This document shows positions 18,366 to 27,851 of a stretch of DNA of 64,000 bases, piece by piece. How positions within the stretch are numbered: position 1 is the stretch's first letter; each line of letters starts with the position of its first letter. The notes below the pieces were generated by a model. That model searched no databases. It was given only the letters and a program-made list of their open reading frames with translations, and was not told the DNA's origin. The stretch comes from Rhodopirellula sp. SM50. GTDB lineage: Bacteria > Planctomycetota > Planctomycetia > Pirellulales > Pirellulaceae. The translations under genes were made by a program, and so were the position numbers. The stretch covers positions 1 to 64,000 of the forward strand of contig NZ_NTFY01000083.1 in assembly GCF_002289565.1 (NCBI RefSeq), read 5' to 3'.

Positions 18366-19447
18366 TGACCTCCATCTCGCATTACGATCAAGAAGAATTC
18401 GCTGGCAAGCTTGGACTTTCCGACCATCTGGAATCGGACGAAGAAAAGACCGCTCCGTCGCCATGGGGAATCGCCAGGTTGATTCGTCGTGAAGTCCGTC
18501 GCCATGGGCTGGCGACTCGACGTGAACTACGGAAGACGATTGAACCCTTCCTAATCGCCGCCGGTTATAAGGGAGACGCCAACAAAGCCATTCAATCGGT
18601 AGCTGGACGCATGGTGGATGTCGGGGAGCTCGCTGACTTGAAGGTCGAAAACCAACGCGGCTATTCTGCCATGCCGTCGCGTTGGATAAAACTAAGCGAG
18701 ACGGATGCAGTCCTTCTTGGAACGACCGCAACGGAAACACATCGTTTTGCGTCGTATCATCCCAACCAGTTTTTGAGACGCTTTCGTCCGTCGGAAGACA
18801 TTACAAACGACCTCGCCCGTATAGGAGTGGGGGAACAATCGTTCGACGATTGGCTGGGGCAACCGGAGTGGAAGTCTTTGGTTAATCCGTTGCAAGAATT
18901 CGACACACTCTCCGATCTCTTCGATTGGCATCTCAACAAGCTCGACCAAGAAGGTAGTCCGTTGTTTGTTAGTGAGACAAAGGTTTTGGCAGTCAGCCAT
19001 CAGCCGGGTAAATTTTTCGGAAGCGAGCGTAAGCCGGAACGCAGCCGTTGGACATCCCCATCCAACCTTAATGACGGTATCTACTTGGCTGCTCAACCGG
19101 GACAGAACGAACACCACTGGATCCCCACGCTGCTGCGGATCGAAGGAAGTGGCGGTAGGTCTATCCCTCTCAATTGCCGAAATGACCCGGTCGCTACGTA
19201 CAATCTGAGGAACTGGCTGCTCGTCGCACTAGGAGCAAAAACTGGAAGACCAGAGCAGTTAGACGCTGACCATGGTGCCAGCGAAATTCAATGCACTTTC
19301 CCAATCCCGACGCAGATTGGCAGGGTACTCAATCTATTGGGCGAGCCGACTGGAAAATGGCAGCAGTACGCGGTACTCGACTCACGTGTCGCCGCTGACC
19401 TACTAGCAGGTGCTTTCCCAATGCTGCGGATTCACCGGCAAATCTGA
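18365..19447 (+). CDS. Unknown 360-aa protein closing the helicase operon
   Basis: I do not recognise this protein. A TTG codon directly precedes the ATG at 18365. I prefer the ATG because it forms a TGATG overlap with the helicase stop and has AAGGAG 8 nt upstream. Residues about 35-105 look like a winged-helix or small helical DNA-binding module, basic and containing ARLIRREVRRHGLATRREL. The middle has RFASYHPNQFLRRFRP and an acidic helix. The C-terminal half is beta-rich with several tryptophans. No catalytic motif is visible. Position at the end of the helicase operon suggests an accessory or regulatory subunit. A 131-bp gap then separates it from pglW. Confidence 0.75.
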   Translation: MTSISHYDQEEFAGKLGLSDHLESDEEKTAPSPWGIARLIRREVRRHGLATRRELRKTIEPFLIAAGYKGDANKAIQSVAGRMVDVGELADLKVENQRGYSAMPSRWIKLSETDAVLLGTTATETHRFASYHPNQFLRRFRPSEDITNDLARIGVGEQSFDDWLGQPEWKSLVNPLQEFDTLSDLFDWHLNKLDQEGSPLFVSETKVLAVSHQPGKFFGSERKPERSRWTSPSNLNDGIYLAAQPGQNEHHWIPTLLRIEGSGGRSIPLNCRNDPVATYNLRNWLLVALGAKTGRPEQLDADHGASEIQCTFPIPTQIGRVLNLLGEPTGKWQQYAVLDSRVAADLLAGAFPMLRIHRQI

Positions 19448-19578
19448 CCGGCACCGTCCCCTGATGTTCACCCTTGTTTGGGTCTGCTATTCTGTCGGGG
19501 GGGAGACTAGCTGTCGTCCGTACAGGCATGGACATTTGAAAGTCTTCAGTAGGAATCGCAAGGGGCAAGCTGCCACAC

Positions 19579-22500
19579 ATGGCTAAGGTAAAGAATTGGA
19601 CCACGATCACGGAATCGACGTTTCCGTGGGAACGGGAGGCTTTGGAGTTCATTCGCCAGCAGTTTCCCTCCAACGAGCCGTATCGCGCTTGGGCCAACTT
19701 TGAATTTATCGCGGACGACGGCAGCATCAACGAAGTCGATTTGCTCGTCTTCACGCCCCAAGGTTGCTTCCTGATCGAAATCAAAAGCCGTCCTGGGCGG
19801 CTTCGCGGGGACGCCGGCACCTGGACGTGGGAAACATCCGGCAAACCGCTTGCGACAACCGACAACCCGTTGTTCCTGGCCAATTCCAAAGCCAAAAAAC
19901 TCCGCTCGCTGCTATCACGCCAAAAAGCGGCCAAGAAGAAGGGCGGCGGCATCCCATGGATTGATGCTGTCGTTTTCGTTTCTGCACCTGATCTGAAGTG
20001 TGAATTGCAGGGCACCGCGGCGAATTGTATCCGCCAACGCGATACCGAAACCCGTGCCGGTATCATGGGCACGATTCGGCGTCGCGAGTGCCCCGGACTC
20101 CGCGAAAAGACGCATGACCGATACGATCGCCCAGCAGGAAAAGTCGTCGCGCAGGCCATGGAACAGGCCGGTATTCGGCAATCGCAAAAGAGCCGCAAGG
20201 TCAGCGACTACTTGCTCGAAAATTTGATCGACGAAGGGCCCGGCTACCAAGACTGGCAAGCCTCCCACTCAACGCTGAAGAACGTGCGTCGACGTGTTCG
20301 CATCTACAACGTCCGCACCAGTGCCAGCGAAGAGGAACGCGACGCGATCCGGCGCGCTGCACAGCGTGAAGCCGAACTCCTCGAAACGCTCCAGCATCCC
20401 GGCATCCTTCGACGCGAAGGGTTCACCGAACACGAACTCGGCCCAGCGTTGATCTTCGAACACGATCCGACCGCGATCCGACTGGACCACTTTCTTGCCC
20501 AGCGCGGCGAACAGTTGAGCATGCCCGAGCGCATCGACCTGATGCGTCAAATTGCCGACGTCGTTCGCTTCACGCACAACAAACGCGTCGTTCATCGCAG
20601 TCTGGCGCCGCAGAGTATTCTGGTCCTGCCCCAAGATTCCGATCGACTGCAAGTCAAAATCTTCAATTGGCAGGTCGGCTATCGGCAGGGCTCCAGCACG
20701 TCAGGGGTTTCCCGACCGGTAACCGCAACGTCGCACGTCGAGCGTCTGGTCGAAGACGCCAGCACCGCCTACATGGCACCCGAAGCGATTTCCGATGAAG
20801 GCGGCGTGGGCGAACACCTCGACATCTTCTCGCTCGGCGCGATCGCCTACCATGTTTTTTCAGGATTTCCGCCGGCGGCGAGCGGATTGGAACTGAGTAA
20901 TAAACTGCGAGAATCCAAGGGACTGCAAATCAGCAGTGTCGTCAACGGCGCCGGGGAGAATTTGCAAGAGCTGATTCAATGGAGCACCCACGCAGACGTC
21001 GGCATTCGATTGGACACGGTCGCCGACTTTTTGGAGCTGCTTGAAAAAGTTGACGAAGAATCACGGACCCAAGAGCACGAAGCAGTCTTGGACGATCCCG
21101 ACCAGGCAACCAAGGACGACATCCTGCCCGGAGGTTTTCGCGTCGTTCGCCGCTTGGGCAAAGGCGCCACCAGTATCGGGTTGCTGGTCGAACAAGATGC
21201 GCCAAACGGCGACGTCGAAACGTACATCCTGAAAGTCGCCGCCGACCCAGAGTACAACGATCGATTGTCCGAGGAGGCCCAGGTACTTCAAAAACTGAGG
21301 CACACCCACATCGTCGAATTCGTACGTGAAGTCGAAATCGGCGATCGAAACGGAATCCTGATGCGTCCCGTGCTGATCACCACGCACGAAAAGAAAGATG
21401 TCCAGACGCTCGCTCGCAGGCTTCAGAAAGAGGGGGCCCTGCACGTTGACCTGCTACAGCGATTTGGCACCGATCTATTGGGTGTGGTGCACTATCTGGA
21501 AGAGCAAGGCATCAACCATCGCGATATCAAACCCGACAACATCGCGATCGGTTACATCGGCAGTAGCAAAATGCTGCACCTCGTCCTCTTTGATTTTTCG
21601 CTCTCGCGTGCCCCGACCGACAGCATTCACGCCGGGACTCGCGGTTACCTTGATCCATTGTTGCCACTCCGCAAGCACAAACGTTGGGACTTGCACGCCG
21701 AACGCTACGCCGCGGCAGCCACCTTGTACGAGCTTGCCACCGGTCCCGGCAATTTACCGAAGTGGGGCGATGGGATCAGCGATCCGTCACACATCGATGA
21801 CGAAGCGACGTTGGATGCCGAGTTGTTTGATGCATCGCTTCGCGACGGTCTGACCGAATTCTTCACGCGAGCGTTTCGACGCAACCCATCGGAGCGTTTC
21901 GACAACACCGAACAAATGTTGGCCGCTTGGCGAGATTGCTTTTTGGGCATCGAAGACGCCGGCAGCTTGTCCGATCATGAAAACGAAGACGAGCTTCGCG
22001 AGGCCCTCAAGGACGCGACGTTTGACACGGCGATCCACGATTTGGGGCTCGGCACACGTGCAACCAATGCGCTGGATCGGGCCAACATCTTCTCCGTGGA
22101 AGATTTGCTGAGCACGTCATCATTCCGACTGAACCGATTGCCCGGCGTTGGTCAAAAGACGCGACGCGAGATTCGTGCCGCCGTGCGAATCCTACGTGAA
22201 AAACTCGGGAAGGTCTCGGACCGAAAAACGGAGACGATCGAAAGCGAACAACCGACCGATGAAAACGTTGAGGTCGGTTCGCTCAGCGTCGACCTACTTG
22301 TCGCCGGCGTGATTCGCACCAATTCCCGCGAAGGAGAGACCGCGAAGGCCGCATTACCCGCGATTTTGGGGCTAGACGAACGTTTGCCCCAGGTTTGGCC
22401 GAGCCAGGCCGACGTTGCTGATTTGGTCGAAGTGACACGCGGTCGGATCGGGCAACTGGTCGCCAAGTTCCACACCCGTTGGTCCAAAGACGCGGCGTTG

Positions 22501-23862
22501 AACCGATTGCGGTCCGACGTGGCCGAGCTTGTTCAAAAAGCCGGTGGCGCGATGTCGCGGTCCGAATTGGCCGATGCGATCCTTGTCGCCCGCGGTTCGG
22601 CCCAAGACGAACCGTTGCGGACACGCTATCCAGGGGCGCTCGCCAGGCTGTGCGTTGAGGTCGAGAAGACGCGGGAGGAACCCCGATTTGTGATGCGGCG
22701 ATCGGGTGACAAAATTCTCATCGCTACCGATTCCGACTTGGCCACCTACGCCAGCAAATTGGGTGAGGAAGCCGACAGAATCGCAGCGGAAGATCCACTC
22801 GTGCCACCTGTCCGCGCATTGGCGCGGCTTCGCAAAGTCAATCCGCCGGCCGACGCTCCCGCGATTGCCGATTCGCGTCTGATCCGATTGGCCGCCGCGG
22901 CATCCGAAACCGCCGCCGTCTCCAGCCGTCAAGAACTCTATCCGCGAGGGATGGATGCCCTGCGAGCCTTAAAACTCTCGCCGGGCGCTCTATACGGCGT
23001 GCCGACACTCACCCCGGATCAAATTCGCGAACGCATCGGCGGTCGTTATCCCGAGGCCGACGCGTTGCCCGATCGTCCGATGCTGGACGAAATCCTGACC
23101 GCCGCCGGATTTGATTTCCGCTGGGACGCCGCCGGGAAAGACGGCGTAGGCTGCTACGTCAGTCGCCTGCGAGACGCGATCTCGTTGACCAGCTTGAGCG
23201 AATCGGTGTCACGCCGCAGCACCGGCAAGGAATCGGGAGCCGAGATCGACCCCGCCGACATCACTCCCGAGATCGCCGATGCCCGCGCTTTTGAAGACCG
23301 CTTGCATCGAACGATCGACGACGGTGCGTTTCTCGCCCTGATCGTTGGCCCCAAGAACTACCAGGCCGCGATTCGCGAGTTGTCGCATCGATTCGATCTG
23401 GATGTGGTCGATGTGGAAGGAATCTTCATTGACGCGTTGCGGGATGTTGCTGGTGCCGCAGGCGTCGATTGGAACTTGGTACTCAAGACCGACGCCACGG
23501 TCGGCGAAGGCGACTGGAATAAGCTGATGCTGCTGGTGGGCCGAGCGATGCCGATCGTCGAAGCTCGCCTGCAATCGAGTACCAAGACGATTTTGATGAT
23601 CTACCCTGGTTTGCTGGCACGTTACGAACAGATGCCCCTGCTGCAACGCTTACGCGACCGCGTCGGGATCGCCGGTGGGATCCCCGGGCTGTGGCTACTG
23701 ATTCCCGGCGACAACGCAGCGATGATCGACGGCAAGCCGATCCCCGTCATCAGCATCACCCAGCGCGCCCGCATCCCCGAAAGCTGGCTGAGAAACAAGC
23801 ACCGCGGCAACCTCGCTGCGTCCGACATCAATTCAACGATCACTCAAACAGAGGCGAACTGA
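19579..23862 (+). CDS. pglW: BREX type 2 PglW-like protein: NERD + pseudokinase + Ser/Thr kinase, 1427 aa
   Basis: Residues about 10-130 form a NERD domain (acid in NEVDLLVF, then FLIEIKSR). A degenerate kinase-like domain follows (about 235-480) in which the catalytic loop reads HRSLAPQS instead of HRDxKxxN and no DFG is seen. Residues about 510-800 are a second kinase domain with glycine loop LGKGATS, a lysine in YILKVA, catalytic loop HRDIKPDN (about 647) and DFS in place of DFG. Beyond this, about 815-870 resembles a helix-hairpin-helix like the RNA polymerase alpha C-terminal domain (LNRLPGVGQKTRREI), followed by a helix-turn-helix-like stretch. In the Streptomyces Pgl/BREX-2 systems PglW is a kinase needed for defence. 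Placement at the head of the pgl genes supports the call. Confidence 0.88.
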   Translation: MAKVKNWTTITESTFPWEREALEFIRQQFPSNEPYRAWANFEFIADDGSINEVDLLVFTPQGCFLIEIKSRPGRLRGDAGTWTWETSGKPLATTDNPLFLANSKAKKLRSLLSRQKAAKKKGGGIPWIDAVVFVSAPDLKCELQGTAANCIRQRDTETRAGIMGTIRRRECPGLREKTHDRYDRPAGKVVAQAMEQAGIRQSQKSRKVSDYLLENLIDEGPGYQDWQASHSTLKNVRRRVRIYNVRTSASEEERDAIRRAAQREAELLETLQHPGILRREGFTEHELGPALIFEHDPTAIRLDHFLAQRGEQLSMPERIDLMRQIADVVRFTHNKRVVHRSLAPQSILVLPQDSDRLQVKIFNWQVGYRQGSSTSGVSRPVTATSHVERLVEDASTAYMAPEAISDEGGVGEHLDIFSLGAIAYHVFSGFPPAASGLELSNKLRESKGLQISSVVNGAGENLQELIQWSTHADVGIRLDTVADFLELLEKVDEESRTQEHEAVLDDPDQATKDDILPGGFRVVRRLGKGATSIGLLVEQDAPNGDVETYILKVAADPEYNDRLSEEAQVLQKLRHTHIVEFVREVEIGDRNGILMRPVLITTHEKKDVQTLARRLQKEGALHVDLLQRFGTDLLGVVHYLEEQGINHRDIKPDNIAIGYIGSSKMLHLVLFDFSLSRAPTDSIHAGTRGYLDPLLPLRKHKRWDLHAERYAAAATLYELATGPGNLPKWGDGISDPSHIDDEATLDAELFDASLRDGLTEFFTRAFRRNPSERFDNTEQMLAAWRDCFLGIEDAGSLSDHENEDELREALKDATFDTAIHDLGLGTRATNALDRANIFSVEDLLSTSSFRLNRLPGVGQKTRREIRAAVRILREKLGKVSDRKTETIESEQPTDENVEVGSLSVDLLVAGVIRTNSREGETAKAALPAILGLDERLPQVWPSQADVADLVEVTRGRIGQLVAKFHTRWSKDAALNRLRSDVAELVQKAGGAMSRSELADAILVARGSAQDEPLRTRYPGALARLCVEVEKTREEPRFVMRRSGDKILIATDSDLATYASKLGEEADRIAAEDPLVPPVRALARLRKVNPPADAPAIADSRLIRLAAAASETAAVSSRQELYPRGMDALRALKLSPGALYGVPTLTPDQIRERIGGRYPEADALPDRPMLDEILTAAGFDFRWDAAGKDGVGCYVSRLRDAISLTSLSESVSRRSTGKESGAEIDPADITPEIADARAFEDRLHRTIDDGAFLALIVGPKNYQAAIRELSHRFDLDVVDVEGIFIDALRDVAGAAGVDWNLVLKTDATVGEGDWNKLMLLVGRAMPIVEARLQSSTKTILMIYPGLLARYEQMPLLQRLRDRVGIAGGIPGLWLLIPGDNAAMIDGKPIPVISITQRARIPESWLRNKHRGNLAASDINSTITQTEAN

Positions 23863-23865
23863 AAC

Positions 23866-25941
23866 ATGCTCAAATCTCTTCTGTCGCTATGCCGGCCGAC
23901 ACGTATTATTGGCCTTCTGCTTTTGATGTTTGCAGCGTGGTGGTTCTTTAATGGTCCAGAAATCATCTCGCGTGATAGAAGGACGACCGCGAACACAGTC
24001 TGCGATAGCTACATCCAACAACATCCTCTGTTAGCGGACTTCATTGCAGATCAGCGCAATCGGTTCGGCGAATTCAATACCGCCGTGGCCATCGAATCAT
24101 TGGAAGGCCGGACGCTGAATCCTGCGGCTCGGCGTCGCAGCATCGACGTGCGAGCACGCTTGACTTCGCTGTACAGCAAGGATCCTGCAGGCGACGAATC
24201 AATTCTCTGGTCGCACGGCACCGCCATCGACGCATTGAGGGAACTTCCCGACGCGACCGAAGACTATCTGACTCAGCTCGAAGCGGCAAAACAGGACAGC
24301 GGATACTGGAGTCTCGTGCGTGATGATCCCGTTGCGCTCACGAGCCGACTACTCCGAAACGACAAGGATTTGCGAGGCGACTATCGCGAAAATCGAGACT
24401 GGTATCTAGAGATGATGGAAGTCCTGATGGCGATGTTGGAAGTCAAGGTAGACCCCGATTCATCGGAAAGTGGGTTCATCGAACTCGACGATTTGCTTCG
24501 AGTGGCGTCGGATGTGAAACCCCATCTAATGCAACTCGTTCCAAAGCCCGGTGAGACGCCGATTGAAGCAAGCATCTACTTTGAAACCTTCCGCCAGTTT
24601 GGCGAAGCGATCGTCATGGCTGCTGCCGAAGGCGTATCGCCGAAAGAAGCCGCCGAAGTCATCGTTCTCAATCGAGACGCCTTGGTCACGGGCGAAGATG
24701 AGATCAACGGCGAAAAGATCGCCGATCCCGCCGGGATAGCTGCCCGCTTAATTGAACTCTACCGCAAGCGACCCGACGTTTGGAAAGCCGCTCAGCGAGA
24801 CGGATACGTTCTGTCCTTTGACAAACTTACGCCGGGACTCTCTCAGTCAGTCCTGGAAAAGCATCCTGACCTTGGTGCCGCCTCGCTCATCGTCACTCAG
24901 TACCCCGACCTGGCAACCCAAGCCGCTTCGATCGTCAACGAATATGGCGATTTGGGTATGGCCGTTCTCGTCCAATACGATGGCTCTGAAAAGTTCCGAG
25001 AGTTGCTCCGCAGCGCCGACGTCGATCATCGCATCGCAATGGTCGCCGTGCTCAAGTCGGATGTCGGGCTCGAATCGGCGCTTGAGAATCCAGCTTACAT
25101 CGACAAATGGATCGGCAAAGACGGAAAGCCTCTCGAGGATGAATGGTGGACCAACGTGCCGTTGATCGGTGGAGTAGGCAAAGTCGCGGTGAACTATGCG
25201 ACCGGAGTTCCCAGCGACTGGAGCGAGATCGGATGGGCGGCTTGGGATGTGGCAGATGTTGGATTGATGGTCGTTTCTCTTGGTAGCTCTAAAATCGTGA
25301 CTGAGTCCGCAAAACAGACAGCGAAGCAAACCGCCAAACGAGTTGGGAAATCAGCCGCACAGAAGCTGACCGAGACCGGACTCAAGCGAGGTGCTGTTGC
25401 AGCTACCAAACCAACGGCAATGGCACGGCTGATCGCGGTCGCCCGGGCGTCCAGTTCAACCAAGCCGATACGCTGGACGGCTCGAACCACCATCCAGCTT
25501 GCACGCGTATCCCAAACCGTCGGTAGCAAGCTAGTCGCTGCGAGCGGTCAAATCATTCGCACCGCCAAGAGTATCCCACCGGGCGTTCGGCGCTGGGCAG
25601 CTCGTGGCTTGCTGGGAGCGAGCCTGTTTGTGCGTGGCCCAGAACGCATTCGAGCGCTCATCTCATCAATGAACGAGTATGGAAAGCAGATGATTGCTGA
25701 CACCATCGACGCGATACCGGCAGCAATCAGTAAAGCGATGAACCGTTTGAAGGATGAAATGGGGAATCTTGCCCGTGGAAACTTCGCAACACTGATTTAC
25801 ATGATTGTCTTGCTGGGCGCTGGATTGTTGGCGGCAATGCTCTTGCTCGGTCTAAGGCCACGGATTGCCTTTGCGAATTCCAACATGAGCGCTAAAGCCA
25901 ATGGTCGTCGCAAATCCACCAGCACCCGAAAAAAGAAATAG
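23866..25941 (+). CDS. Unknown membrane-anchored protein, 691 aa (GTPase module, gene 1)
   Basis: I do not recognise a family. One hydrophobic segment sits at residues about 12-30 after a short basic N-terminus, and a second near 645-668, followed by a very basic tail ending in RKSTSTRKKK. The topology is probably two membrane passes with a large domain between them. The N-terminal half is acidic and helical. Residues about 480-600 are rich in Lys/Arg/Ala/Thr and glycine-flanked hydrophobic stretches that could associate with the membrane. It starts 3 bp after pglW, so it is probably translated from the same mRNA, and lies 14 bp before the GTPase gene. It may be a receptor or pore partner of the GTPase; that is inference. 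Confidence 0.75.
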   Translation: MLKSLLSLCRPTRIIGLLLLMFAAWWFFNGPEIISRDRRTTANTVCDSYIQQHPLLADFIADQRNRFGEFNTAVAIESLEGRTLNPAARRRSIDVRARLTSLYSKDPAGDESILWSHGTAIDALRELPDATEDYLTQLEAAKQDSGYWSLVRDDPVALTSRLLRNDKDLRGDYRENRDWYLEMMEVLMAMLEVKVDPDSSESGFIELDDLLRVASDVKPHLMQLVPKPGETPIEASIYFETFRQFGEAIVMAAAEGVSPKEAAEVIVLNRDALVTGEDEINGEKIADPAGIAARLIELYRKRPDVWKAAQRDGYVLSFDKLTPGLSQSVLEKHPDLGAASLIVTQYPDLATQAASIVNEYGDLGMAVLVQYDGSEKFRELLRSADVDHRIAMVAVLKSDVGLESALENPAYIDKWIGKDGKPLEDEWWTNVPLIGGVGKVAVNYATGVPSDWSEIGWAAWDVADVGLMVVSLGSSKIVTESAKQTAKQTAKRVGKSAAQKLTETGLKRGAVAATKPTAMARLIAVARASSSTKPIRWTARTTIQLARVSQTVGSKLVAASGQIIRTAKSIPPGVRRWAARGLLGASLFVRGPERIRALISSMNEYGKQMIADTIDAIPAAISKAMNRLKDEMGNLARGNFATLIYMIVLLGAGLLAAMLLLGLRPRIAFANSNMSAKANGRRKSTSTRKKK

Positions 25942-25955
25942 GGAGCCGCTATCAA

Positions 25956-27851
25956 ATGAATGATTTAACTACTGATACGATGGCTTCGTCTGAAACGAAC
26001 GCCAGCGAATCCCAAGAAGGATCCGAAAATCTGATCCGCGTTCAGATGCTCGGCGGAACTGGCGTCGGCAAGACTTGCTTTGTCGCTGGTCTTGCCTTGT
26101 TGAACGAGCAATCCAATCGCCAGAGCTTTGTCCTCGTAAAGGACAAAGACAATGAGACGAAAGCCGTCTTTGATTCGCTTCGCGAGATATTGGCAGGCGG
26201 ACGCTGGCCTGGAAAAACATCGCTCTTGAACACATTGCGATTCGTCGTCAAGAGAGGGCGGCAGCGTGCGAACGTTGAATTGTCCGACTTCGCCGGTGAG
26301 AGTTTCACCGACTCGATGCAACGGGGGAATGAAACCCAGGCTGCGTTGCAGGTTCAAACCATGGTCGGCGAGGCTGACTTGCTCGCGGTACTGCTCGATG
26401 GAAGCCTCGTTGACGACGGTGACGATTTCGCTGGGGCACCACTGATCCAGGCCGTTTTCGAGCGAATGGAGTCTGACAACCAGCGCGATCTGGAAGTCGC
26501 CGTAATCCTGACCAAGAGCGATCTTTGCCGAGAAGTATCGGTCCATACGGCGGACGACCTAAAGCAGTTGGTCGAGCAACGCTCCCCCGACATTTACAAG
26601 TTTCTCGCCGATCACTCGATCCCGACTCACTGGATTCCACTTAGTGTTTGCGGGCCGGAAGCCACCGATTCAGATGGCAATCCGATCTACGAGAAGCTGT
26701 CCCCCTTTGGGTATCAGGCATTTTTCGACGCGTTGTTGTCACGCGGGCAGCAGAAACGAATTAGACGCTACCAGTACATCGGGATTGCCCTCTTTGCCCT
26801 CCTGCTTGCAGCCGCCGGCTGGTGGCAGATGCGAGCTTCGGACATCGCGGCGGACGGGAATTCAATCGAGGACATCGCCACGCCGCTCGATCGGTTGCCA
26901 GCAGCGATTGCGGCAGAGAACGAACAGAAACTCGTCGACCGCTACACCAAAGAGTTTTCCAGTGCGCATTCTGCCATCGACCAGAGCGGGAATGTTGAAT
27001 CTGTGCAACTGGAGTTGGACCGGTTCAAGAACATGCCAGAGGAACATCGAACGCTCGTTGCAGGCCAATGGGAAGAATTGCAGAAGAACGCCAGCAGGCG
27101 GACGGAAGAATTGTTGTACGAAGCCGTGACCAACGCAGAGAAACTGGGAACGGGCGAGTTGACCGCTGCGATCGCAAAGTACCTGGGCGCGTTTCCACAG
27201 GGACGATACGCCGACGCCGTGACCAAAAAACTCAATGACGTCAACCAAGCTCGATACCTTACCGCGCGTGGAAAGGTGCGAAACATCCCAGTCACTTCGG
27301 CTACCGCGCTCCGCAATAAGAAGGAAGCGATTGAGAAGTTCTTAGAGGACTATGGCAACGTACTCGACGATGGGGAACGATCTGCGATCGCATCCGCTCG
27401 TGACATCGCGGCCGATCTCATGTCGTCTCGGCAATATCACTGCAAGCTTGTTCGGACCAAGGGACTCGATCAACCTCGCGACCACGGTGTTCAGGTAATT
27501 GTGGACGGTACACAGATCGCCAACTTTGACGACTCCGGTGATGTTCGCGAGAAAAGCTGGAACCGTGACCTGACCGTCACTTGGCAGGCCGGCAAGTCCG
27601 TCCATATCAAACTGCTGGATTTCGATGGCGGCGATCAGGACATGGCGTATTTCGACGGCACCAATCCCATCGCTATTTGCTTACTTGCGAAGACCTCGGA
27701 ACCTACTCGGTATGCCGAGGGTGGCGAGTGGTTCGGTATCAATTTCCAACGCGATCGACCGCCCTTCCGCATCGAGTTCACATGCACTGAACTGCCCGAA
27801 GCGGACCTCAAGATCATCTCGGATTACATACTGCCGGGAGAAGCGTGGTGA
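25956..27851 (+). CDS. Membrane-anchored TRAFAC-type GTPase, 631 aa (GTPase module, gene 2)
   Basis: GTPase motifs are complete: G1 GGTGVGKTCF (residues about 32-41), G3 DFAGES (about 111), and G4 TKSD (about 185). A single transmembrane segment at about 273-293 separates the G domain from a 330-residue C-terminal part with a helical stretch (about 310-470) and a beta-rich end (about 490-631) containing several tryptophans. The DFAGES form of G3 is like that of the zinc-ribbon GTPase at 49496 (DNAGES), and both resemble GTPases reported from bacterial conflict systems. The gene overlaps the next by four bases or more (GTGA), implying coupled translation. It likely acts as a nucleotide-controlled switch at the inner membrane, with its G domain in the cytoplasm. 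Confidence 0.82.
   Translation: MNDLTTDTMASSETNASESQEGSENLIRVQMLGGTGVGKTCFVAGLALLNEQSNRQSFVLVKDKDNETKAVFDSLREILAGGRWPGKTSLLNTLRFVVKRGRQRANVELSDFAGESFTDSMQRGNETQAALQVQTMVGEADLLAVLLDGSLVDDGDDFAGAPLIQAVFERMESDNQRDLEVAVILTKSDLCREVSVHTADDLKQLVEQRSPDIYKFLADHSIPTHWIPLSVCGPEATDSDGNPIYEKLSPFGYQAFFDALLSRGQQKRIRRYQYIGIALFALLLAAAGWWQMRASDIAADGNSIEDIATPLDRLPAAIAAENEQKLVDRYTKEFSSAHSAIDQSGNVESVQLELDRFKNMPEEHRTLVAGQWEELQKNASRRTEELLYEAVTNAEKLGTGELTAAIAKYLGAFPQGRYADAVTKKLNDVNQARYLTARGKVRNIPVTSATALRNKKEAIEKFLEDYGNVLDDGERSAIASARDIAADLMSSRQYHCKLVRTKGLDQPRDHGVQVIVDGTQIANFDDSGDVREKSWNRDLTVTWQAGKSVHIKLLDFDGGDQDMAYFDGTNPIAICLLAKTSEPTRYAEGGEWFGINFQRDRPPFRIEFTCTELPEADLKIISDYILPGEAW

Noticed and set aside
3870-19447. 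Assignment as DISARM
   Set aside because: No PLD-domain DrmC, no separate DrmB and no dedicated DISARM methylase; the only methylase is PglX of the neighbouring BREX system.
3870-19447. Assignment as a Dpd (7-deazaguanine DNA modification) island
   Set aside because: SNF2 and DEAH helicases recall DpdE and DpdJ, but no DpdA-like transglycosylase or preQ0 pathway gene is present.
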